Source: an uncultured Clostridium sp. (GTDB lineage: Bacteria; Bacillota; Clostridia; UBA1212; UBA1255). Taken from it: a stretch of 6,006 nt of DNA. This document shows, piece after piece, positions 1 to 5,915 of this stretch. The position numbers and the translations under genes are program-made. The DNA lies in NCBI GenBank assembly GCA_900555605.1, contig USLW01000138.1:1-6006 (forward strand), in the 5' to 3' direction. The notes beneath the pieces were generated by a model. The model searched no databases. It saw only the letters and a program-made list of their open reading frames with translations, and had not been told where the DNA came from. Every line of letters starts with the position of its first letter. The first letter of the stretch is position 1.

Positions 1-566
1 GCCGCAGAAATCTGCGCGGGAAAGCTTCCCCCGTTGGTATCGCACAGCACCACAAAATCCGCACCGGCATCGGCGGCTCTTTGTACGCTCTGTATCGCAT
101 ATGCCGGGTTTGTCCTGTATGCATCGAAAAAATGTTCCGCATCATAAATGACCTCTTTGCCGCGCTGTTTCAGATAAGAAACAGTATCCTCAATGATTTT
201 CAGGTTTTCCTCCAATGTAACGCGCAGAACATCCCGTACCTGTACATCCCATGATTTTCCAAAAACGCAGACCGCATCAGTTCCCGCATCGATCAGCGCG
301 GCAATCGCCGGGTCCTCCGCCGGATGAAGTCGGACCCGGCAGGTTGCACCGAATGCCGTCAGTTTTCCATGCTTTAGAGGCAATTTCCGCATAGCTCTGT
401 AAAATTCCGCATCCTTTGGATTGGACGCCGGAGATCCGCCTTCAATATAAGAAACGCCCAATTCATCAAGCAGCTGTGCAATCCGTATTTTATCCTTCAG
501 CGTAAAAGCCGTGCCCACACTTTGCATACCTTCCCGGAGCGTGGTATCATAGATCATCAGCCTCAT
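1..566 (-). CDS. cimA: (R)-citramalate synthase, N-terminal 188 residues (3' end outside window)
   Basis: Predicted to condense acetyl-CoA with pyruvate to (R)-citramalate, the first step of the threonine-independent route to 2-oxobutyrate and isoleucine; cytoplasmic. It belongs to the HMGL-like/LeuA superfamily with a TIM-barrel catalytic domain. Visible motifs are DTTLREG (residues 7-13, with the metal-binding Asp7 and catalytic Arg11), YIEGG (40-44), SNPKD (48-52), FGKSWD (102-107), YDAEHFFD (141-148) and LCDTNGG (174-180). The FGKxWD and DAEHFFD blocks point to the CimA type rather than 2-isopropylmalate or homocitrate synthase. The downstream HxH metal motif and the regulatory domain lie beyond the left edge, so feedback control cannot be judged. 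The chosen ATG overlaps the ilvN stop (ATGA). The upstream G-rich stretch (576-582) is a poor Shine-Dalgarno, so coupled re-initiation is likely. An ATG three codons later is a less likely start. Family assignment is firm; the exact substrate is inferred from motifs and from the ilvBN context. Confidence 0.88.
   Translation of the reverse strand, partial: MRLMIYDTTLREGMQSVGTAFTLKDKIRIAQLLDELGVSYIEGGSPASNPKDAEFYRAMRKLPLKHGKLTAFGATCRVRLHPAEDPAIAALIDAGTDAVCVFGKSWDVQVRDVLRVTLEENLKIIEDTVSYLKQRGKEVIYDAEHFFDAYRTNPAYAIQSVQRAADAGADFVVLCDTNGGSFPAQISA
563..566 (-). promoter_or_regulatory. ATGA stop/start overlap between ilvN and cimA
   Basis: The cimA ATG (566-564) and the ilvN TGA (565-563) share two bases, giving ATGA on the minus strand. 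No good Shine-Dalgarno precedes cimA; the nearest purine-rich run, GGGGCGG at 576-582, is a weak match. Re-initiation by ribosomes finishing ilvN is therefore the likely mode. The coupling is inferred from layout. Confidence 0.7.
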
Positions 567-1048
567 ATCGTACTGCCGCCCCGATCCAATGCTACCATCC
601 CCGTACGAGCCAGCTCCAAAATACCAAAGGTACTGATCATATCAAGCAGCGCATTGGTTTTATCGCCCTCACCGGTTAGCTCCATCGTAATTGTCTCAGG
701 CGAAACGTCAATAATACGCGCACGGAAAATGTTTGCAATCTGTATAATCTCCGTACGCGTTTCTGAGGCAGCCCGGACCTTGATCAGCACTAATTCCCGC
801 ATAACCATAGCATGGTCCTCAAGTACCTTCACCTTATGGACGCACAGCAGCTTTTTCAGCTGATGCACGATTTGATCCAAGATATGCTCGTCACATTGGA
901 CAATAATTGTGATTCTGGAATACCGCAGGTCCTCTGTCGTACCGACTGCCAAGCTGTCGATATTATACCCCCTGCGGCTGAATAAGTTTGTAACTCTTGC
1001 CAGTACGCCTGCCTGGTTGTCCACCACAACAGAAATGGTCTTTGTCAT
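563..1048 (-). CDS. ilvN: Acetolactate synthase small (regulatory) subunit
   Basis: Regulatory subunit of acetohydroxyacid synthase. It binds the catalytic IlvB subunit, raises its activity and normally confers valine feedback inhibition. The protein has 161 residues, the usual size. An N-terminal ACT domain (about residues 3-77) begins SVVVDNQAGVLARV and continues LFSRRGYNIDSL; Asn11, Gly14 and Asn29 match the positions that form the valine site in E. coli IlvH, so valine sensitivity is plausible. The C-terminal half (about 84-158) fits the small-subunit C-terminal domain (VMRELVLIKV, then IIDVSPETITMELTG). The open frame extends 17 codons upstream, but the start at 1048 is chosen because a perfect GGAGG (1055-1059) sits 6 bases before it and its ATG overlaps the ilvB stop as ATGA. 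The 3' end overlaps cimA in the same way. No defect is visible. Confidence 0.95.
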   Translation of the reverse strand: MTKTISVVVDNQAGVLARVTNLFSRRGYNIDSLAVGTTEDLRYSRITIIVQCDEHILDQIVHQLKKLLCVHKVKVLEDHAMVMRELVLIKVRAASETRTEIIQIANIFRARIIDVSPETITMELTGEGDKTNALLDMISTFGILELARTGMVALDRGGSTI

Positions 1049-2679
1049 AAGGTTCCTCCAATCCGGCAATCCAAAAGCATCGCCTTTCGATTGATACACG
1101 CAAGCGCTGCGTACCGTTCAAACGCTTCCAGCGTTCTTACCACATGGCTTTCCACGTGGTACCCCCTTCCAATCGTCACATAGCTGGGCGGTGACCGCAG
1201 CTCCGACTCTGCATATCGTCTGCCGTACATCCTTTTTTGAATCTGTTTCACCATTCCCAATGCACCGTTATTCATCAGTACGATCAGAATCGGCAGCTTC
1301 ATGCGGTGTAAGGTTGACAATTCTATGCAATTCATTGAAAAGCTCCCATCTCCAGTAACCAACACCACCGGCGCTTCCGGATGCGCAAGCTGCACGCCCA
1401 CCGCTGCGCCGAGACCAAATCCCATGGTACCGAGCCCCCCGCTGGTTATCAAATGGCCTGGTCGTGAGAACGGATAATAATTGGCCGTCCAGATCTGATG
1501 CAGTCCCACATCTGTCACGATATAAGCCTCCGCACCTACAATCTTTCTAAGCGCAGGAAAGATCCGATTCGGAGACAGCATAACAGCGGTTCTGTCCTCT
1601 GTTTTCTGTGCCGAAGGTCTCTTTTTTATCGGAGACCAGCCCTCCGCGCGGCGCGAATCTGATAGCAGCCCCAGCAGCTGTGTCAGCGCCTCTTTCGCAT
1701 CTCCTACTAAAAAATAGTCAGAAGGGATAATTTTATTGATTTCCGCACGGTCCCGATCAATATGGATTACACGCGGACGCGGACCGCTTTCCCAATGGTG
1801 CTGTCCCATAATCCGATTGCTGAAGCGCGTTCCGACTGCCAGCAAAACATCACAAGCCTCCATTGCTTCCCTGGCCTCCGGATTTCCGTATAAACCGGAA
1901 TTGCCAATAAATAGAGGATGTTCGTTTGGTATTTCGCCCATTGCCATCAATGTGCAGCTCACAGGTGCACACAGCGTTTCCGCAAATCTGCATAATATAT
2001 CGGAAGCCTCGGAGGATCTGACTCCGCCTCCCACAAGAATAAAGGGACGTTTTGCACGGTTCAGCAGATCTGCGATCAAGGAAATTTCCGTTGGCTGCAT
2101 AGTTTTGCCGTCAAATGCCTGAACCGGGATCTGCGGCGGCGCAAACGCAGCAGATACGGCGTCGGGAAGAGCGGGAATCGTTTCCTGGAGAATATCTTTT
2201 GGAATGTCTACCAGAACAGGCCCTTTGCGTCCGCTGTCTGCCACGGCAAATGCCTGTCTGATAATCCGCGGCAGTTCCGAGACAGATTGAACCATCCAAT
2301 TATGCTTTGTAATCGGAAGCGTAATTCCGGTGGTATCCACCTCCTGAAAGCTGTCTGTTCCGATCAGCGAAAGTTCCACGTTTCCGGTAATAAAAACAAC
2401 CGGAACCGAGTCCATAAATGCATTTGCAATGCCAGTCACCAAATTCGTAGCCCCCGGCCCCGAGGTGGCAATGCAAACGCCGGCCTTTCCGGAGGCCCGT
2501 GCATAGCCGTCCGCCGCATGGGCAGCCCCCTGCTCGTGGGCAGTCCTGACGTGCCGTATGACGTCACGGCGTTTATAAAGCGCATCATACAGCGGCAGAA
2601 CGGTTCCCCCCGGATAACCGAATACGGTATCGACCCCTTGTTCAATGAATATTTCTACAATTGCCTGCGCGCCTGTCAT
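1045..2679 (-). CDS. ilvB: Acetolactate synthase large (catalytic) subunit, C-terminally short variant
   Basis: ThDP-dependent enzyme making 2-acetolactate (valine/leucine path) or 2-aceto-2-hydroxybutyrate (isoleucine path). The protein has 544 residues. The N-terminal ThDP domain (about 1-165) carries FGYPGG (20-25) and catalytic Glu49 in AHEQGAAHA. It also has ATSGPGATNL (71-80) and IGTDSFQEVD (106-115). The central FAD-type domain is about 190-330 (ILVGGGVRSSEAS, VGTRFSNR, VIHIDRD). The C-terminal ThDP domain has DVGLHQIW (390-397), GDGS at 443-446 and NN at 470-471. Oddities: the protein stops at LLDCRIGGTL, lacking the roughly 20-25 residue tail with the usual PMVPPG-like motif; Ile480 replaces the Trp of the usual QWQ; Leu393 replaces Gln of GQHQ. 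The start at 2679 is chosen over an ATG two codons upstream because GGAGG lies 7 bases from it but only 1 base from the other. The key catalytic residues are intact, so the gene is probably active, perhaps as a specialised paralogue. Confidence 0.93.
   Translation of the reverse strand: MTGAQAIVEIFIEQGVDTVFGYPGGTVLPLYDALYKRRDVIRHVRTAHEQGAAHAADGYARASGKAGVCIATSGPGATNLVTGIANAFMDSVPVVFITGNVELSLIGTDSFQEVDTTGITLPITKHNWMVQSVSELPRIIRQAFAVADSGRKGPVLVDIPKDILQETIPALPDAVSAAFAPPQIPVQAFDGKTMQPTEISLIADLLNRAKRPFILVGGGVRSSEASDILCRFAETLCAPVSCTLMAMGEIPNEHPLFIGNSGLYGNPEAREAMEACDVLLAVGTRFSNRIMGQHHWESGPRPRVIHIDRDRAEINKIIPSDYFLVGDAKEALTQLLGLLSDSRRAEGWSPIKKRPSAQKTEDRTAVMLSPNRIFPALRKIVGAEAYIVTDVGLHQIWTANYYPFSRPGHLITSGGLGTMGFGLGAAVGVQLAHPEAPVVLVTGDGSFSMNCIELSTLHRMKLPILIVLMNNGALGMVKQIQKRMYGRRYAESELRSPPSYVTIGRGYHVESHVVRTLEAFERYAALACINRKAMLLDCRIGGTL
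1055..1059 (-). promoter_or_regulatory. Ribosome binding site of ilvN, inside the ilvB 3' end
   Basis: A GGAGG on the minus strand, 6 bases before the ATG at 1048. It lies within the last codons of ilvB and decides the ilvN start against the upstream in-frame ATG at 1099, which has no comparable site. Together with the ATGA overlap (1045-1048) it indicates translational coupling of the two subunits. Confidence 0.85.
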
Positions 2680-2686
2680 GCACATA

Positions 2687-2691
2687 CCTCC
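2687..2691 (-). promoter_or_regulatory. Ribosome binding site of ilvB
   Basis: A GGAGG on the minus strand (within AGGGAGGT, 2686-2693), directly after the stop codon of the upstream membrane gene. It is 7 bases from the ATG at 2679 but only 1 base from the ATG at 2685. The second ATG is therefore the probable start, giving an N-terminus MTGAQAIVEI. Confidence 0.82.
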
Positions 2692-2694
2692 CTA

Positions 2695-5235
2695 TCAGCC
2701 GTATGAATACGTAAATTTAGCGCTTTCCTTTAAAGTCGTCCCGTATTTTGCGCCCTTGATGCGCACCGTAATTTCATCGCTGCTGGTAAAGGTTTCGTCA
2801 TACCCTCTCAGATAGATCCGGTTCGGGCTTTCATATTCCAGTTTCATTTCCGTCCCGTTGACACAAAGATAAGTGTCATCCGTAAAGCCTGACCCATAAA
2901 TTACATAAGTTCCGGGATCTTCCTCATCCGGAACAATGGCCGTAATAGCGAAGGGAGATAAGCCCAGCGTATAATCCGGATTGGTAAAATTAGCGGTTTT
3001 CGCTTCATTATAGATTTTATAATATTGTATTGTCTTAAAATTTTCTTCATAATCCGCTCTGTCTGAATACACGGAATGAAAACGATTCATAAAAGACCCC
3101 TTCAGTCCTAATATATTGCACAGATAAGTGGATAGCTGATGCAGCTCTATGCGGACCGGTTCCTTCTTTTCTTCAATGCCGATATTATTCCAGGTAAAAA
3201 ACTGCGTTGTGAATTTCTCTTCATCACTCAGTTCATCAATGCTTGCAAACAAATTCGGCAGGTGATCCGAATAAAACAGCACATAAGTCGGTTCTCCCCG
3301 TGCCTCCAGATATGCAATCAACGTCTGGATTGTCCGGTCAAACTCCATCATTTGACTTACGTAATATGCAATCCGTCCTTTGAAGGCCGCATCATATCCA
3401 TTTCCGGCTGTGATCTTCATCGGATAGTCCGCTTCATCCTGTATGGGCTCATAGGAACCGTGCAGCTGTACCGTAACCGTATAAATAAAATGATTTTGTT
3501 CCTTACCCGCATCCAGTACCTGACCGATCTGATTCACCAGAATCTCATCGCCTGCCCAGATATCATCGCCCCGCTTTCTGACGCCGGACATGAATTCATA
3601 GGAAATAAAGCGATGAAAGCCTAACTGCTCATAAACCTGATACCGGTTAAAAAATTCACCCTCATAATTATGAATGGCAGTCGTCTCAAAGCCTTCCTTG
3701 GAAAGATATCTGGCAAAACTGTCCATCGCATTTTTATCAAGGTACTGGACATAGGGACTGTAGCCAAAGGGCAGATAGTTCATATTCAGTCCGGTCAGAA
3801 ATTCAAATTCGCTTTTTACCGTCTGGCCGCCGAATACAGGAACATCCACGGTTCCGGAAGTATTCTGCTCCATCAGGCTTCGTATAAAAGGCATCGGGTC
3901 TTTTTCATAAGTAACGTTGGGAAACAGGTACGGGTCGGCAAAAGATTCCATTTGAATCACAATGATATTTTTTACTTCAGGATAGGCTCCATTCGGCGCC
4001 TGGTACTCTTTTTCCACCGTATCCAGAATGTTCTGTACGAGGATATCAGAATACCCCTCCGGCTCCTCTACAACGGAGCGGAAGGCATAGGTCATGAAAG
4101 AAAACGGAAATCCCTTTTCTCTATATGCTACCTTTGCGGACCTGCGGTCCAGTTCCGCAAAGGAAAGCCGGGATACCCCATTCATAAAAAGCAATATCAG
4201 AATCAGATACACCACCGACGATAAAAGCATAGAAAGATGAAATGATCTGGCCTTTTCCTTTTTTGCCAGCCAGACCACGACTGCAATCACCCCTGCCACA
4301 AGCAGAATGATAAAGATAAAATCCCAAATACTCAGAAAGTTTTTTGCAGCTGTAATCGCTTCGGCGACAGAAAAAATATCCAGCAGCAGAACCGGTTCGT
4401 AAACATTGAGACACTTCAGATAGCTTGCATAAGCCAATACGATCCAAACCAGCCCATATATACAAAAGGCAAATTTTACTTTCCTGCACCATATCAGAAA
4501 AAAACCGATGGCAGTAACATATAAAAAATTACACGCCAGAACATCCGGCTGTGCGATCAATGATTTGATGGGCGCGGTAATATCCATGGTCTGTGCAAAC
4601 TCTATCAGAAAGCACAATAAAACAAAGACATAGATCCAGACCGTCAGATGCCTGTAAAAGGACTGATACTTTGTTTCATACGGCCGTGCACGTTCATACA
4701 GAAACAGCACAGAAGCAGCCAGGAGTGCGATAATCAGATACGGTACGCCCCATATAATATTATTATAGGACGCCGCGATCCACATAAACCAGAGTCCGGC
4801 CAGAACGGAGGTCGCGGTCTTTCTGTAACGGCACCAAGACACCGGACAGGTAACAATAACCAAAGTAGCAATTCTGGGCAGCAGCTTGAATAAAACCTGC
4901 GGGAATTCACGCAGGCCGAAACCGGTCACCGCATCACTGACAAACAGGGACAACAAAGCAAGAAAAACGTAGACAGCGGACCATCTCCATACGTTCCTTC
5001 CGTTTTCTTTCAGAAAGAATACGCATTCTTCCGCGGCGCGATCCCAGGCCCGCACAAATCGGACCCTCCATTTCAGTTTATCTTTCTTTTGCTTTTTCTC
5101 GTTCGGGATATTCTCCGTCAAAGCTTTGGCGCAGCAATCCGCCGGAGCTTCATCGCTGCGATTGGCCGCGGCCGCTCCCTCAGCGATGCGGTCTGTCACC
5201 TTTTCGTCCAAATCGGTACGTTTACGAAAGCGCAT
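2695..5235 (-). CDS. LtaS/MdoB-type membrane sulfatase-fold transferase with C-terminal IPT/TIG-like domain
   Basis: Likely an extracytoplasmic phosphoglycerol (or related alcohol-phosphate) transferase acting on lipoteichoic acid or another envelope glycopolymer; the substrate cannot be read from sequence. The protein has 846 residues: a charged cytoplasmic N-terminus (about 1-80), around nine hydrophobic helices between 82 and 354, and a sulfatase/LTA-synthase domain (about 420-725). Catalytic-type residues are visible: Glu430 in IQMESF, the nucleophile Thr472 in FGGQTVKSEFEF, FFNR (528-531), where S. aureus LtaS has a WNR-type motif, His592 in VQLHGSY, and Asp657-His658 in YSDHLP. An odd helix count puts the catalytic domain outside, as in LtaS. 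A C-terminal Ig-like module (about 762-844, with YGSGF and VNGTEM) resembles IPT/TIG domains. It is much longer than S. aureus LtaS (646). The start at 5235 is preferred over the ATG at 5253 because AAGGA (5245-5249) is spaced for it. The gene ends 15 bases before ilvB and follows the cyclophilin gene by 39 bases. Confidence 0.85.
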   Translation of the reverse strand: MRFRKRTDLDEKVTDRIAEGAAAANRSDEAPADCCAKALTENIPNEKKQKKDKLKWRVRFVRAWDRAAEECVFFLKENGRNVWRWSAVYVFLALLSLFVSDAVTGFGLREFPQVLFKLLPRIATLVIVTCPVSWCRYRKTATSVLAGLWFMWIAASYNNIIWGVPYLIIALLAASVLFLYERARPYETKYQSFYRHLTVWIYVFVLLCFLIEFAQTMDITAPIKSLIAQPDVLACNFLYVTAIGFFLIWCRKVKFAFCIYGLVWIVLAYASYLKCLNVYEPVLLLDIFSVAEAITAAKNFLSIWDFIFIILLVAGVIAVVVWLAKKEKARSFHLSMLLSSVVYLILILLFMNGVSRLSFAELDRRSAKVAYREKGFPFSFMTYAFRSVVEEPEGYSDILVQNILDTVEKEYQAPNGAYPEVKNIIVIQMESFADPYLFPNVTYEKDPMPFIRSLMEQNTSGTVDVPVFGGQTVKSEFEFLTGLNMNYLPFGYSPYVQYLDKNAMDSFARYLSKEGFETTAIHNYEGEFFNRYQVYEQLGFHRFISYEFMSGVRKRGDDIWAGDEILVNQIGQVLDAGKEQNHFIYTVTVQLHGSYEPIQDEADYPMKITAGNGYDAAFKGRIAYYVSQMMEFDRTIQTLIAYLEARGEPTYVLFYSDHLPNLFASIDELSDEEKFTTQFFTWNNIGIEEKKEPVRIELHQLSTYLCNILGLKGSFMNRFHSVYSDRADYEENFKTIQYYKIYNEAKTANFTNPDYTLGLSPFAITAIVPDEEDPGTYVIYGSGFTDDTYLCVNGTEMKLEYESPNRIYLRGYDETFTSSDEITVRIKGAKYGTTLKESAKFTYSYG

Positions 5236-5244
5236 GTTCAGACT

Positions 5245-5249
5245 TCCTT
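5245..5249 (-). promoter_or_regulatory. Ribosome binding site of the LtaS-type gene
   Basis: AAGGA followed by AG on the minus strand, 9 bases upstream of the ATG at 5235. The earlier in-frame ATG at 5253 has only a weak AGAAG-like stretch upstream and itself overlaps this site's flank. This supports the shorter protein beginning MRFRKRTDLD. Confidence 0.65.
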
Positions 5250-5274
5250 TCATATCACGGCTTATCTTCTGTAA

Positions 5275-5829
5275 TTATCGTTCCGCTTTTACCTTTTCGA
5301 CATGGGAATAATCCCCGCCCTTTGTATCAATCGTAATTGTTTTAATCACAACGTCCTCTAAGGGCTTGTCATTTTCATCTACTCCGACCTTTGCAATTTC
5401 CCGCACGACCTCCATTCCGGAAGTAACTTTGCCGAAAGCAGCGTATTTTCGGTCCAGACTGGAGGAAGCATCTGCTACAGTAATAAAGAACTGCGATCCT
5501 GCCGTGTTATAATATGGCGCATCATTATACGGATTTCCTTGTCTTGCCATGGAAATCACGCCGGCTTTATGCGTAATATCATTTTCAACGCCATTTGCGC
5601 TGAATTCTCCCTTGATATTGTATCCGGGGCCGCCGGATCCGTTGCCCTCCGGGTCTCCTCCCTGGATCACAAATCCGTCTACCACCCGGTGAAACGTTAA
5701 GTTATCATAAAATCCCGCCTGCGCCAATGTGATAAAATTATTTACAGTATTCGGAGCAATTTCGGGATAAAGCTCCGCTTTGATTGTTTTTCCGTTTTCC
5801 ATTTCAAAAGTAACAATAGGATTGCTCAT
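5275..5829 (-). CDS. ppiB: Cyclophilin-type peptidyl-prolyl cis-trans isomerase, cytoplasmic
   Basis: Catalyses cis/trans isomerisation of X-Pro bonds and assists protein folding. The protein has 184 residues, and a cyclophilin domain fills about 4-172. There is no signal peptide or lipobox, so it should act in the cytoplasm. Signature motifs are YPEIAPNTVNNF (21-32) and FHRVVDGFVIQGGDP (46-60), with catalytic Arg48, Phe53 and Gln56. GSQFFITVAD (111-120) includes Gln113 and Phe115. The Trp that binds cyclosporin in human CypA is replaced (Ser124 in SSSLDRKYAAFG), as is common in bacterial cyclophilins, so weak cyclosporin binding is expected from family knowledge. A tail of about 12 charged residues (YSHVEKVKAER) follows the domain. 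The start is supported by AAAGGA (5839-5844), 9 bases from the ATG, and by a promoter just upstream. It is the first gene of the probable transcription unit; no functional link to its neighbours is evident. Confidence 0.95.
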   Translation of the reverse strand: MSNPIVTFEMENGKTIKAELYPEIAPNTVNNFITLAQAGFYDNLTFHRVVDGFVIQGGDPEGNGSGGPGYNIKGEFSANGVENDITHKAGVISMARQGNPYNDAPYYNTAGSQFFITVADASSSLDRKYAAFGKVTSGMEVVREIAKVGVDENDKPLEDVVIKTITIDTKGGDYSHVEKVKAER

Positions 5830-5838
5830 TTTAAATCG

Positions 5839-5844
5839 TCCTTT
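5839..5844 (-). promoter_or_regulatory. Ribosome binding site of the cyclophilin gene
   Basis: AAAGGA on the minus strand, 9 bases before the ATG at 5829, in an AT-rich leader. No competing in-frame start was seen. Confidence 0.7.
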
Positions 5845-5859
5845 CGGTTTATTAACACT

Positions 5860-5888
5860 ATTTTAGTATATTCTTGATAAAATAGCAA
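5860..5888 (-). promoter_or_regulatory. Sigma-A-type promoter upstream of the cyclophilin gene
   Basis: On the minus strand a -35 box TTGCTA (5888-5883) and a -10 box TAAAAT (5865-5860) are separated by exactly 17 bases, close to the TTGACA/TATAAT consensus. The expected transcription start near 5853 would give a leader of only about 25 bases. This leaves no room for a riboswitch or T-box. It is the only convincing intergenic promoter in the window and may serve the whole downstream set. Assigned by eye. Confidence 0.65.
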
Positions 5889-5915
5889 GTGTCTTAGTGA
5901 TTATTTGCGAATAAA

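Noticed and set aside
522..863. Plus-strand open frame of 113 codons opposite ilvN
   Set aside because: Antisense to a confident ilvN and the cimA start; low-complexity Ser/Ile composition and no family features.
1049..1099. Longer ilvN starting at the ATG at 1099
   Set aside because: The 17 extra codons overlap the ilvB 3' end, do not match the small-subunit family, and lack a ribosome binding site, whereas the ATG at 1048 has a perfect one.
2287..2706. Plus-strand open frame of 139 codons opposite the ilvB 5' part
   Set aside because: Antisense to conserved ThDP-domain sequence; no recognisable product.
3139..4224. Two plus-strand open frames (161 and 184 codons) opposite the membrane gene
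   Set aside because: They lie wholly inside a strongly supported minus-strand gene, have no recognisable motifs, and read as antisense shadows of its membrane and catalytic segments.
4121..4492. Minus-strand open frame of 123 codons in another frame of the membrane gene
   Set aside because: Fully inside the 846-residue gene in a different frame; its hydrophobic, Cys/Gly-rich content is a by-product of membrane-helix codons.
5236..5274. Possible internal promoter or terminator between the cyclophilin and membrane genes
   Set aside because: The 39-base gap shows no -35/-10 pair and no GC-rich hairpin with a T-run; it holds only the ribosome binding site and the alternative start.
5901..5914. 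Short inverted repeat (TTATT, 4-base loop, AATAA) just upstream of the -35 box
   Set aside because: The 5-bp AT-only stem is expected by chance in AT-rich intergenic DNA and is too weak for a terminator; an operator role cannot be supported.
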